Shown piece after piece: positions 27,602-35,821 of a DNA stretch of 64,000 nucleotides. Under the pieces are notes generated by a model. It was not told where the DNA came from. It made no database searches and saw nothing but the letters and a program-made list of their open reading frames with translations. The stretch comes from Vibrio marisflavi CECT 7928 (GTDB lineage: Bacteria > Pseudomonadota > Gammaproteobacteria > Enterobacterales > Vibrionaceae): assembly GCF_921294215.1 (NCBI RefSeq), contig NZ_CAKLDM010000001.1, forward strand, positions 186,001 to 250,000. The letters are read 5' to 3'. The first letter of the stretch is position 1, and every line of letters starts with the position of its first letter. The translations under genes were made by a program, and so were the position numbers.

Positions 27602-27628
27602 ATCACGAGTAAGAGGTTTACTCGTGAT
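27602..27628. promoter_or_regulatory. Perfect 11-bp-arm palindrome before the exporter operon
   Basis: ATCACGAGTAA (27602-27612) is exactly complementary to TTACTCGTGAT (27618-27628) around GAGGT, starting 20 bp upstream of the HlyD start codon. Size and position suit a TetR-type operator or a 5'-leader hairpin. No U tract follows, so a terminator is unlikely. Confidence 0.6.
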
Positions 27629-28288
27629 GTTAACGGTCCGTTACTTTCATTCTAAAAATTGCATGTAGATATTCAAAATAGCTTAATTCTTCAAATTTAA
27701 TATTTTGCGGAATTAATGCCCATTCTCAGGGCAAAAGTTGTGATCTAAAGTTTGAATTATCGTTGTAACTTTCGATACTCGATTTCAACTAACGTTGTCA
27801 CCTCGAGGGGGAGTGCCATTTTGTTGTTGATACAATTTATCGAGCCAAAAGTGTCCAGTGCTTGTTTCCATCAGGCAACAAAAGGACAATTACATTTGTT
27901 AAGAAACAAAAGTTAAGAAACAAAAGTTAAGAAAGAAAAGTTTTCTAAATATTCAAGGTAAAGCCTTCTACTTGGAATTTTATTTTCAAGTTAGCTCCTA
28001 TATAGGTTTATATTTCTATTCCACAATATCTTTGTTTGAAAAGGTAGCTATTAGAATTATCAATTAATGAACTATCTTCTAGTAAATAATGTACAATGTA
28101 ATTTTGGTAGTCACTACGCATTTAGTGTTTTTGGGGTTTAACTTAACATATATCCTAGTCAATTTTGCTACCTTAATGATGAATATTCATAAGGCTTGTT
28201 TATTTTATGCTAGGGATCAATTCGCGTGTTCAATTGGTTTGTTCTGAAAAGTCTGGTTGTTTTGAAAATAATATAAGTTGGTGATTTT
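27629..28288. other. A/T-rich divergent spacer with a short tandem repeat
   Basis: About 660 bp between the leftward exporter operon and the rightward LuxR gene. It should contain both promoters, though I could not pick clear -35/-10 pairs. Three copies of a 14-bp unit lie at 27898-27939. No gene was found. Confidence 0.5.
27898..27939. repeat. Three tandem copies of a 14-bp unit
   Basis: GTTAAGAAACAAAA occurs twice exactly (27898-27911 and 27912-27925) and a third time with one change (GTTAAGAAAGAAAA, 27926-27939). It is intergenic, so a slippage-prone repeat or reiterated binding site. Confidence 0.8.
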
Positions 28289-29137
28289 ATGACATGTATT
28301 GAAAGGTTTAATATAGCAGCCGACTCCGCGCAACTCGGATTGAAGGAAATAGACAGATTAGAAGAAAATAAAGGAATGCTTTCTAGCTGCTCAATAGCGA
28401 TGCAAAATATACTTGATGCTATTATTCCTGATCTGAACATTATCAATTTTTCATTTTCTAGAATTGATAGGCATTCACAACTTACTTGTGTCTCTTTGAG
28501 GCCAGATATGATCTTCGGTCTGTATAAGTTAGGCATCTTGTTTGAGGAACCTACTCTGAACTTGTCGCAAGTTCGTCCTATATACGATCGATTCTCTGAG
28601 TTATCTAAGCCTTTGAAAGATGCTTTCGTTGAAGAGTTTGAGTTAAGTGAAAGTGTACGGTGTATTGTTTTAGAGTTTGATATTGGGCATGGAAAGGACT
28701 CTTTTTATTTTCTGTTTGAAGACAAATACAATAGTCCAGTGAGTGCTTACTTTAATATTTTACACAACCTCTCTCTATACTTTTACAAAACCTTTAATCA
28801 GGAAGAGTTGGAGGTTTTGTTTAATGTTAAATCACTTGAAAAGTATAGAGTTAATGACAATGAGCAAGGTGTTTTTTCACCATTTGACTCCTTGAAAGAG
28901 CGTTTTGATCTAACCACAATTCAACTTAACTACTTGAAACTTATTGCATTAGAAATGGATTCAAAAAACATTTCGATTATTACAAATCGATCTGTGAGAA
29001 CAGTAGAAGCTGCCATTCTGGAGCTAAGGCGTAAATTCTCAGTAAAGTCTAAATTTCATCTCGAGTGTTACCTTAAGTTGCATTATATAAGACAAGTCAA
29101 CCAATACTTGTACGAGAGAACTGGCAAAGTTTTGTAA
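28289..29137 (+). CDS. LuxR-type helix-turn-helix regulator (orphan)
   Basis: A 282-aa protein with a C-terminal LuxR-type DNA-binding domain at about residues 207-265 (LTTIQLNYLKLIA, ISIITNRSVRTVEAAILELRRKFSVKSKFHLECYL). The four-helix order and the 'S-V-R-T-V-E' recognition segment fit GerE/LuxR domains. The N-terminal 200 residues do not show a clear autoinducer-binding or receiver domain; the aspartate and tryptophan pattern of acyl-homoserine-lactone binding is not obvious. No luxI-like gene is adjacent. It stands alone, convergent with the secreted-protein gene. The DNA-binding call is good, the signal unknown. Confidence 0.75.
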   Translation: MTCIERFNIAADSAQLGLKEIDRLEENKGMLSSCSIAMQNILDAIIPDLNIINFSFSRIDRHSQLTCVSLRPDMIFGLYKLGILFEEPTLNLSQVRPIYDRFSELSKPLKDAFVEEFELSESVRCIVLEFDIGHGKDSFYFLFEDKYNSPVSAYFNILHNLSLYFYKTFNQEELEVLFNVKSLEKYRVNDNEQGVFSPFDSLKERFDLTTIQLNYLKLIALEMDSKNISIITNRSVRTVEAAILELRRKFSVKSKFHLECYLKLHYIRQVNQYLYERTGKVL

Positions 29138-29158
29138 CCTAGAGGCTGTAAATAAAAA

Positions 29159-29178
29159 GAGGGTGCATTCGCACCCTC
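29159..29178 (-). terminator. Terminator of the secreted-protein gene
   Basis: GAGGGTGC (29159-29166) pairs with GCACCCTC (29171-29178) around ATTC. Read leftward it is followed by TCTTTTTATTT, so it terminates the leftward gene at 29199 and also separates it from the convergent LuxR gene. Confidence 0.75.
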
Positions 29179-29198
29179 ATCGAATAGCCAGACCTTTA

Positions 29199-29744
29199 TT
29201 ATTGGCCAGGGATGTACATGAAGCTAATAGGTTCAGAGCGAACAGTATCTTTCACTTGGTCGTAATCTTGTCGGCCATCTGCCATGTACATTAGTGACCA
29301 TGCACTTACCATTGAACCATCGCCAAATGTACAAATATCAGAAGCACCTAAATTATTTGTGAAGCCGCCAGATACAACGTTAAAAGTAATACTTGAGCCT
29401 CCAAGATTTGTACACACGTTCATCGAAGGGTTAGTTTCAGGCCCTTCACGTAGGCTAGAACCGTCTGGAATTGGATTTAGTCTTTGAATATAAGTAGCAG
29501 CAATACTAGGCTTTTCAGAAGCATAAGTGTCTAGGCCTACTGCAATAAACCCATCTCCTTTTTCAAATGTACAGAATTCTTTTTCAAAGCCATTAAGGTC
29601 AGAACCGAATTTTGCAACCATTGATTCAACTTTACCATCATGATCAATACAGTAAGCTTTTTCAGATCTAAAATCTGAAGCTGCCATAGTTGCTCCAGAA
29701 AAAATAATTGCCGATACAATGCCAACCTTATTTACGAATTTCAT
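29199..29744 (-). CDS. Secreted protein with two cysteine-patterned DUF333-like repeats
   Basis: A 181-aa protein with signal peptide MKFVNKVGIVSAIIFSGATMA (cleavage before ASDF). The mature part has two similar halves: KAYCIDHDGKVESM...EFCTFEKGDGFIAVGLDTYA and MNVCTNLGGSSITF...DICTFGDGSMVSAWSLMYMA. Each carries a pair of cysteines and a C-x-F-x-x-G-D-G turn, resembling the small DUF333 domain, so each half probably closes one disulphide in the periplasm. Function of such domains is unknown despite an old 'hemolysin' label. It is a single gene with its own terminator. Confidence 0.6.
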   Translation of the reverse strand: MKFVNKVGIVSAIIFSGATMAASDFRSEKAYCIDHDGKVESMVAKFGSDLNGFEKEFCTFEKGDGFIAVGLDTYASEKPSIAATYIQRLNPIPDGSSLREGPETNPSMNVCTNLGGSSITFNVVSGGFTNNLGASDICTFGDGSMVSAWSLMYMADGRQDYDQVKDTVRSEPISFMYIPGQ

Positions 29745-30230
29745 TTGTTCTTCCTTAATTGAATATAGTTATTACTCTCTATGTAACAACCTTGCGCAAT
29801 TAAATTAACACGAGGAAAACATTTATCAATACATAGGAATAACATTAGATCTGCAGTTCCTTGTTATTTTCTCTGAAAACACCTCATTAATGACAAGATT
29901 GAAATTAACAACAGTGTAGTGCTGTGATATTAAGCGCAATAAATCTGCAACTTAAACAAAATAAATGAAAGTTAATATTCCATTAATAGTATGTAATTTA
30001 AGTATTGCAAACGGTAAAGATTGCTATTTGGGTTATAATTATGCGTAATTTATTTGTAGTGTTTATAGCTTAGATAGAAAAATATCCCACCACAAGAAGC
30101 GTAAGTAGATATCAAGGGAATGTGTATACTCTTGTTATTTGTATTGTGAATGCATGTCTTTAGGTTCCCACTTGCAATTAAAAATCAGAGAATATACATT
30201 TCGCATACAATTTGTATATATAGTGTATTT
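29745..30230. other. A/T-rich divergent spacer
   Basis: About 490 bp between the leftward secreted-protein gene and the rightward ParD-like gene. A TATAAT hexamer lies at 30034-30039, without a matching -35 box at standard spacing. Nothing else recognisable. Confidence 0.45.
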
Positions 30231-30455
30231 ATGGGTATTGTTAAAATTTCTGAAGATATGCACGAAGAAATTCGTAAAGCCAGCTCCGTTATGTCCCGAT
30301 CCATTAACTCACAAGCTGAGTTTTGGATAAAAATAGGAATGCTAGCCGAGTTACACCCTCATCTTACTTTTAATGAAATAGTTGCGCATTTAATGAATAC
30401 TGCTGCGGTGTCTAGTGATAACGTCGCACATACGGTGGGTACGATTCGTGAGTAA
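30231..30455 (+). CDS. ParD-like antitoxin-family protein
   Basis: A 74-aa protein (MGIVKISEDMHEEIRKASSVMSRSINSQAEFWIKIGMLAE...) of the ParD-like family. The N-terminal 'VKISEDMHEEIR' strand-helix and 'SRSINSQAEFWIKIGMLAE' match a ribbon-helix-helix DNA-binding fold used by type II antitoxins. I use ATG 30231; the upstream extension of the frame has no family features. The next gene, a methionine aminopeptidase, starts 8 nt before this stop, so the two are translated together. No ParE or RelE-type toxin is nearby, so the real job may be to autoregulate the aminopeptidase operon rather than to neutralise a toxin. Confidence 0.78.
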   Translation: MGIVKISEDMHEEIRKASSVMSRSINSQAEFWIKIGMLAELHPHLTFNEIVAHLMNTAAVSSDNVAHTVGTIRE

Positions 30456-31236
30456 TCAGGTTGAAGTAAAATCCGAGTCTGAAATTGTCTTGATGAGAGA
30501 GTCGGGGCAGTTGCTAGCAAAAGTATTTGAAATGCTAGATGAATATGTGAAGCCCGGTGTCTCTACAATGGATATCAATAACAAGGTTGAAAACTTCATT
30601 GTCAATGAGTTAAAAGCTAGACCAGCAAGCAAAGGTCAGTACGGCTATCAATATGTTCTTAATTCTTCCTTGAATGATGTTATTTGCCATGGGGTTCCCA
30701 AAGCGGCACAGGTGCTAAATCGTAAAGATATTATCAATCTCGATATTACACTGGAAAAAAATGGCTATATTGCAGATTCAAGCAAAATGTACGTTATGCC
30801 AGATGCTTCGCCAATGGCTAGAAAGTTAGTGGATGTAACTTATCAAGCTATGTGGCAGGGGATCCAGCAGGTGAAGCCTGGTGCAACGCTAGGTGATATT
30901 GGCTATGCGATTCAAACACATGCTGAGAAGAATGGCTATAGTGTAGTACGTGAATATTGTGGACATGGTATTGGCCGAGAAATGCACGAAGAACCTCAAG
31001 TTCTTCACTTTGGTCTACCTAATCAAGGCTTGCGTTTGAAGGCTGGAATGACTTTCACTATCGAGCCGATGATTAATCAAGGCACGGCTAAAACAAAGAC
31101 CAAAAAAGATGGTTGGACTGTCGTAACCCGTGACAAAAAGTTGTCAGCTCAATCAGAGCATACAGTTTTGGTGACTCACTCAGGTTATGAAGTGCTGACT
31201 TTACGTGAGGAAGAAAAAGTAAAAGGGCTTCAATAA
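30448..31236 (+). CDS. map: Type I methionine aminopeptidase (extra copy)
   Basis: A 262-aa M24-family metalloprotease removing N-terminal methionine. All metal ligands and active-site histidines are present: His81, Asp99, Asp110, His173, His180, Glu206 and Glu237, each two positions beyond E. coli MetAP. The segment YCGHGIGREMHEEPQVLHFG is diagnostic. The start is GTG 30448, overlapping the ParD-like stop; the longer frame from 30415 lies inside that gene. The housekeeping map usually sits beside rpsB, so this is probably a second, conditionally used copy. Pairing with a ParD-like gene is known in other bacteria. The three C-terminal lysine/glutamate-rich blocks are unremarkable. Confidence 0.92.
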   Translation: MSNQVEVKSESEIVLMRESGQLLAKVFEMLDEYVKPGVSTMDINNKVENFIVNELKARPASKGQYGYQYVLNSSLNDVICHGVPKAAQVLNRKDIINLDITLEKNGYIADSSKMYVMPDASPMARKLVDVTYQAMWQGIQQVKPGATLGDIGYAIQTHAEKNGYSVVREYCGHGIGREMHEEPQVLHFGLPNQGLRLKAGMTFTIEPMINQGTAKTKTKKDGWTVVTRDKKLSAQSEHTVLVTHSGYEVLTLREEEKVKGLQ

Positions 31237-31247
31237 CGATAGCCCTT
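31223..31247 (+). terminator. Weak hairpin over the map stop codon
   Basis: AAGGGCT (31223-31229) pairs with AGCCCTT (31241-31247); the loop contains the map stop codon. No U run follows, so termination is uncertain. Confidence 0.4.
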
Positions 31248-31257
31248 CTAATTGTAA

Positions 31258-31334
31258 AGCTTCATCACTAGTTGATATAGATAATCGTATTGTCAGATCG
31301 ATGCGGATCGGCTGACGTTGATAGGGATGAAGCT
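31258..31334. repeat. Nested inverted repeat between convergent genes
   Basis: AGCTTCATC (31258-31266) is complementary to GATGAAGCT (31326-31334), and between them GTCAG/CTGAC (around 31292-31315) forms an inner stem. The 77-bp unit could fold into a branched hairpin and act as a terminator for the leftward gene at 31341's convergent partner, or be a remnant of a tiny repeat element. Confidence 0.45.
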
Positions 31335-31340
31335 ATTGGA

Positions 31341-31766
31341 CTACGATTGTTTGCTACCGCTTGATGTAGCTTCTTCTTGGTTGATCACTCTTTCAAGAAG
31401 TAAGGTGTCTAAATAGGCGGTAATAGAGGTGATTTTTTCTTTATCAGTCTTAATAATCCAACAGTATTGATTGTGGTATGGTTGACCAGAGATAGTGGTC
31501 ATTTGACCCTCTAATTCAAGAATCAATGTGTCACGAACACTATAGCTATCAAGAACAGAGATTGTTGCCCCTTCACGAATATGTCGACTTAATCGATTGA
31601 GAGCTTTTTCAAAATATTCTTCTTTGGACGTATACGTTGTAGAGAACTGCCCACTGCCTTTTACTTTCCAGAGAAATTGCTCGGCAAAGTAGTCATTGCA
31701 GAGCTTTTCTATTTTCCAATTTTCGACTAGCTGAATTATCTTTTCATGAAATGGATTGTCGTTCAT
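31341..31766 (-). CDS. SnoaL/NTF2-like fold protein
   Basis: A 141-aa cone-fold protein: an N-terminal helix pair (PFHEKIIQLVENWKIEKLCNDYFAEQFLWKVKG), the strand ATISVLDSYSVRDTLILELEG, and the last strands YHNQYCWIIKTDKEKITSITAYLDTLLLERV. This is the SnoaL-like/ketosteroid isomerase layout, where small molecules are bound in a pocket. The 'NQYCWIIKTD...KITSITAYLD' ending is characteristic. I use ATG 31766, as the Met two codons earlier is too close to the GTAGAG ribosome site. Activity unknown; family members include isomerases, hydrolases and binding proteins. It follows the nucleosidase gene on the same strand by 75 bp. Confidence 0.72.
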   Translation of the reverse strand: MNDNPFHEKIIQLVENWKIEKLCNDYFAEQFLWKVKGSGQFSTTYTSKEEYFEKALNRLSRHIREGATISVLDSYSVRDTLILELEGQMTTISGQPYHNQYCWIIKTDKEKITSITAYLDTLLLERVINQEEATSSGSKQS

Positions 31767-31841
31767 ACACATGCTCTACATAAAAGACGGCTTCAGTAGT
31801 ATGAAGCCGAAAATATTGACGCTGAGATTAAACTCCGCTCA

Positions 31842-32633
31842 TTACTTGATAGGGTAGTTGATGCTATTTACGAGCTCAGCTACCAACGTCGCATTGTTGC
31901 TCGCCACTTGTTCGAAGAATGTTTGAAAGTTAATTTCTGCCTGTTGGTCTGCTGCATCAGATATCGCACGAATAATCATACATGGTACCTTGTTGTTCAA
32001 GGCAACTTGCGCAACAGCACCTCCTTCCATTTCTACCAGATCTCCGCCGAGCTCTTGCAGCTTAGACTTCAATTCTCCATTGGCAACAAAAACATCACCA
32101 GTCGCATCTGTGCCATTTAGGAATAGCTTAGGGTGATAATGTTGATTGTTGACTTCGACAGCTGAGAATGACTCGCTACATATAGAAGCATGTTGCTTAA
32201 TGTTATCTAATGCTTTTTTTGTCCAAAACTGACTTAGGTCTATATTCGGATCTGCGCTTTCAGAGCCTAGGCCAATTTCAGGCAAATGGCCTACTGCACG
32301 CATAACAAAGCTTTCTCCCGCGTACCCAAAATCATGTTGGAATGCTTTCGAAGCGATAACAACGTCGCCAACTTTATAGTCGGGGTTCAGTCCACCAGCC
32401 ACACCAGAGAAGAGAATAGCGTCAATATTGTATTGAGAAATTAGCATTTGAGCCGTGGAGGAGGCATTGACTTTGCCCATACCCGAGAGAGTCACAATGA
32501 CTGTATGGTTGCCAATTCTTCCTTTAATTACTGTTGGGGTTAGTTGCTTGCGATCTTCAATTTTAGTAAGCAAGCTTACTTGTTCTTGAGGCAAAGCTGA
32601 AATGATACCAATTGTTAGTGCTGCTTCTTTCAT
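31842..32633 (-). CDS. 5'-methylthioadenosine/S-adenosylhomocysteine nucleosidase-family protein
   Basis: A 263-aa purine/uridine phosphorylase-superfamily enzyme. Segments IGIISALPQEQ, VTLSGMGKVNASSTAQ, FSGVAGGLNP, ATGDVFVAN, VEMEGGAVAQVA and IRAISDAAD match MtnN, including the catalytic Glu (ALPQE), Glu in VEMEG and Asp in ISDAAD. It is about 30 residues longer than Pfs/MtnN (about 232 aa), with an insertion around residues 115-165, so it is likely a second, specialised member rather than the housekeeping MtnN that also makes the AI-2 precursor. I start at ATG 32633 behind AGGA; the first Met at 32651 lacks a ribosome site. No secretion signal. Confidence 0.82.
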   Translation of the reverse strand: MKEAALTIGIISALPQEQVSLLTKIEDRKQLTPTVIKGRIGNHTVIVTLSGMGKVNASSTAQMLISQYNIDAILFSGVAGGLNPDYKVGDVVIASKAFQHDFGYAGESFVMRAVGHLPEIGLGSESADPNIDLSQFWTKKALDNIKQHASICSESFSAVEVNNQHYHPKLFLNGTDATGDVFVANGELKSKLQELGGDLVEMEGGAVAQVALNNKVPCMIIRAISDAADQQAEINFQTFFEQVASNNATLVAELVNSINYPIK

Positions 32634-32875
32634 TATAAATATCCTAGCCATTGTGATATTTCTCTGATTCTAGCCTTTTAATCGGTATTGTAAATTGTAT
32701 TATTTTTGTCATTTCTTTATACCGAAGATATCAATAATATTGGAGTTTTGAATTTATTTCTCGTGTGGTATTCTGCTTTGAAATATCATGACTCGTAGTC
32801 AATCCCGATGACATTAAAAATTCTTATGCTAGTATCTAATTTAGTCAATTTGTTTGTTCGATAAAGATAGTTGTA

Positions 32876-33622
32876 ATGTTATTTCAAGACGCTGAATTTT
32901 ACAGTAAAAACTCTAACGTTCAGGCTTCAGAGGCCATGAGCTTATTGGTTTCAATAGGGCTTGAATTAAAAAATGAGCCACTATTGGATATTGGTTGTGG
33001 AGATGGGAAAATATCGGACTGCATGCGGCAACTAGGTGCCAAAGTTACTGGAATTGACGTGTCTAAGCCAATGATTGACTATGCCAAGGAGTGTTTTCCT
33101 GAGGTGAAGTTTTTTAATATTGATGCAGCTAATATTGATGAGCTATGTGATCGATTCTCTATTATCACGAGCTTTAACTGCTTGCATTGGATAAAAGATA
33201 TTGACTTGGTATTGTCTGGTGTAAGAAATAAGCTTGATGGCAACGGTATATTTCTAGGCGTTATTTACCCTAGATGCGAAGAGTTATGGAAGGCAGCTGA
33301 GCTACTGGAAACATCTGAAGAATATCGTGATGAAGCGGTTGGGTTTAGCAATCCTTATCAGTTTCATACGTTGACAAGCTTTAAGCAGCTTCTTGTCAGT
33401 GCTGGCTTTTCTGAAGTGGACATATGGCAAAAGCCAAGATCGACCACATTCCCTAATTCAGAGAGTTTTAAACGTTACATTCAAGGCTGGTTGCCTCATT
33501 GTAAACATTTTAGCTCCTCGTTTATCGACGATTGGACAAAGAACTACTGCAAGTTAACCAACCAACAAGAGAGCAGCGCTCTGACTATGTCATATGACGC
33601 GGTCTATTTTGCTGCTCAGTAA
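32876..33622 (+). CDS. Class I SAM-dependent methyltransferase
   Basis: A 248-aa methyltransferase. Motif I is LLDIGCGDGKISDCM, the acidic ribose-binding residue is in VTGIDVSKPMIDYAK, and the SFNCLHWIKDID segment plus later KQLLVSAGFSEVDIWQ recall trans-aconitate and juvenile-hormone-acid methyltransferases. The second half is not diagnostic of a substrate. It diverges from the nucleosidase gene, whose enzyme class clears S-adenosylhomocysteine made by methyltransferases; the pairing is suggestive, not proven. No strong ribosome site is visible (TAAAGATAG is nearest). Confidence 0.8.
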   Translation: MLFQDAEFYSKNSNVQASEAMSLLVSIGLELKNEPLLDIGCGDGKISDCMRQLGAKVTGIDVSKPMIDYAKECFPEVKFFNIDAANIDELCDRFSIITSFNCLHWIKDIDLVLSGVRNKLDGNGIFLGVIYPRCEELWKAAELLETSEEYRDEAVGFSNPYQFHTLTSFKQLLVSAGFSEVDIWQKPRSTTFPNSESFKRYIQGWLPHCKHFSSSFIDDWTKNYCKLTNQQESSALTMSYDAVYFAAQ

Positions 33623-33831
33623 AGATTTACCTTCAAGCATTCGCGTTACTTCTATCGAACTAAGCTCAGCTATTAGTGCTTATCAATCAGGTGGTTAATT
33701 ATTCTTTCTGTTATTCAAAGCGTTAGAACTGATAAATGAATAACATGTCTTAAATGTTTGTAAGTTCGGGTAGAACACATTGCTATGTGTTTAGAGAGAG
33801 TAGGGTAAGAACAGTTTATGGAAATTAGAAA

Positions 33832-34836
33832 ATGAAAAGAAAGATTACTTCCTCAGACGTTGCAGCATATGTTGGTGTTTCACGTTCAGCTGTTTCGAGA
33901 GCCTTTACCAAAGGGGCGAGTATCCATGCTGCTAAACGAGATAGGATATTGAAGGCAGCAAAAGAGCTTGGCTACCACCCGAATATATTTGCTCGCACAT
34001 TAAGTACCCCTGGGCAGAACAAACGCTCAAACCTTGTTGCGGTGTTGGTTGCTGAAGTGTCAAACTGCTATGAGTCCTACCTATTTGAAAAACTGTCCAC
34101 AGAACTTCAAAAGCATGGCAAACAACCTATCTTAATGAACATTAAGCATCCAGAAGAAATGGATGAAGCGATTCTTAGGTTATCTGGCTATCAAGTTGAT
34201 GGGGTGATTGCAATTGCGGGCTCTCTCCCGGAAGAAAGCTTTGTTAAATGTTTAGAGCTATCTTTGCCCATGGTTACTTTAGGTCGAGCAGATGATTCTG
34301 GCCATGTGCCTTTTGTGAAAACAGACAATTTTGAATCAGGTCGGCTGGTTGCTAAGTACTTCGCTTCTGAAGGTGTTCAGAAAGTCGGATATGTTTCTGG
34401 CCTAGAGGATGGCATGGCTTCAAGAGAAAGGCATGAAGGGCTGAAAAGTGTTTTCCAAGAGCTTGGCCTAGAACAACCAGTGTTGATTCCGGCTGGTAGC
34501 TACAGTTATGGCGCGGGCTACGAAGCGGCAAAGCAGAACCTGCAGCAAATCCAAAAACTCGATGGCCTATTTTGCGCATGTGATGCTTTAGCATTAGGTG
34601 TATCAGATTGCTGTAAGATTGAAGCGAATATGCAGATCCCTAATGATCTAAGATTAGTCGGTTGTGATGATATTCCTCAAGCGGCTTGGGAAGGATATAA
34701 GCTGACTACAGTCGCACAACCAGTAGATAGTATTGTGATGCAAGTGATTTCTTTGTTGGATAAATTGTGGTCTGACGAAGAGGACATTCCTTCTATTGTT
34801 AAGCTCGCACCAAACTTAGTCATTCGAAATACGTAA
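33832..34836 (+). CDS. LacI/GalR-family transcriptional regulator (orphan)
   Basis: A 334-aa repressor-type protein. The helix-turn-helix is ITSSDVAAYVGVSRSAVSRAFTKGASIHAAKRDRILKAAKELGYHPNIFARTL, followed by a periplasmic-binding-like sensor domain (NLVAVLVAEVSNCYES, VDGVIAIAG, VKTDNFESGRLVAKYF, CACDALALGVSD). It stands alone with no adjacent transporter or sugar gene, so its ligand and targets are unknown. Note the insertion in the HTH, where SVSRAF is preceded by 'YVGVSRSA', still normal for the family. A clean terminator follows. Confidence 0.9.
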   Translation: MKRKITSSDVAAYVGVSRSAVSRAFTKGASIHAAKRDRILKAAKELGYHPNIFARTLSTPGQNKRSNLVAVLVAEVSNCYESYLFEKLSTELQKHGKQPILMNIKHPEEMDEAILRLSGYQVDGVIAIAGSLPEESFVKCLELSLPMVTLGRADDSGHVPFVKTDNFESGRLVAKYFASEGVQKVGYVSGLEDGMASRERHEGLKSVFQELGLEQPVLIPAGSYSYGAGYEAAKQNLQQIQKLDGLFCACDALALGVSDCCKIEANMQIPNDLRLVGCDDIPQAAWEGYKLTTVAQPVDSIVMQVISLLDKLWSDEEDIPSIVKLAPNLVIRNT

Positions 34837-34845
34837 TCCGATTAC

Positions 34846-34867
34846 CCCTCTTTATTGATAAAGAGGG
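34846..34867 (+). terminator. Terminator after the LacI-type gene
   Basis: CCCTCTTTA (34846-34854) pairs perfectly with TAAAGAGGG (34859-34867) around TTGA, followed by CTTTG. It lies 10 bp after the stop codon. Confidence 0.7.
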
Positions 34868-35821
34868 CTTTGAACAATTGTTCTATATAATGCTAGGCAC
34901 GTCACTATTAGCTAAAGATATGTAGAAGTCAGTCAAGCGAGACTTACACTTTTCTGATCTATACACTTTCCTCATAAGTGGTTCACCAATCATAGATGTA
35001 ACGCCTTTCAGCAATTCTCTAGAGAACAAGGCGAGTATTTCTGCTATTGAAAACATCGGTTAAAGTTTTAAACTTGAGAACATGGTTCCATTATTTTTAT
35101 TTGCCTACTAAAGGATGATAATTGATTTATCGCCCAATCTAGAGTGCTATTTATGGAATAAAATAAAGACAAAATGTAATAAAAGCCGACAATTAGACAT
35201 TAACATGAATTCATAAGTAACTGATAATTTAAGTAAATCCCCGTCTCGCTTGATATGTAAGCAGTACATAGCCTTTGATGGTAATTATATGAATTATCAT
35301 CATTTTTTACCCTCCTTTTGTTGTTTGAACAAATAGCATTGCTGCTTATTTCTTGTTTTAAATATGGCGCGAATAGTGTAGTACAGTGTTACAAATAGCA
35401 GGCCCATCTTCGTAATATTTCTGTAATATAAAAAAGCAACAATGCTTGCAAATAAATATATAGATTCTTAAGAGGTTCACTCCAAGACGGTAGAGAGTAA
35501 CCTAAATAGGCTATATCTAGTTTTGGTGTGTTCTTAAAAGCTATATTGGCAAGACTATCATTTATTGAGATTATTTTTTGTTATTTTCTCATTCCAATTA
35601 ATTATTGTATAGATGATATTTTTGTAGATATGGAGATGTATTTGTTTCATATAACCATCACCAAACTGAAATATTTAATCGGTAGCATCTTGCTCCATAA
35701 ATTATTTGAATACTAGTCATGGATTGGATTGGCAAATAATAATAAGTATTAATAGTTCTTTTTTATAAGAATTATAAATTGGTTTTCACTAATTCATAAA
35801 TAATAACATTAAGGATAAATC
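34868..35821. other. Long A/T-rich region upstream of the type VI secretion locus
   Basis: About 950 bp without a convincing gene. It should carry the promoter of the T6SS operon; I looked for sigma-54 GG-N10-GC elements and did not find a good one. A 62-codon frame at 35528 is A/T-rich, Ile/Leu/Tyr-heavy and has no ribosome site, so I do not call it. A terminator-like hairpin lies at 35277-35308. Confidence 0.5.
35277..35308 (+). terminator. A/T-rich terminator-like hairpin
   Basis: GATGGTAATT (35277-35286) pairs with AATTATCATC (35292-35301) with one G-U, loop ATATG, followed by ATTTTTT. If functional it would end a short rightward transcript from the LacI-T6SS gap, possibly a small RNA. 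Confidence 0.35.

Noticed and set aside
30231..31236. Classical toxin-antitoxin module
   Set aside because: The partner of the ParD-like protein is a complete methionine aminopeptidase with all metal ligands, not a ParE/RelE-type toxin.
35340..35400. Possible sigma-54 promoter for the T6SS operon
   Set aside because: A GGCGC-type element at about 35365 lacks the GC dinucleotide at the required 10-bp spacing.
35528..35716. 62-codon + strand frame upstream of tssA
   Set aside because: Very Ile/Leu/Tyr/Phe-rich from A/T-rich DNA, no ribosome site and no recognisable features.
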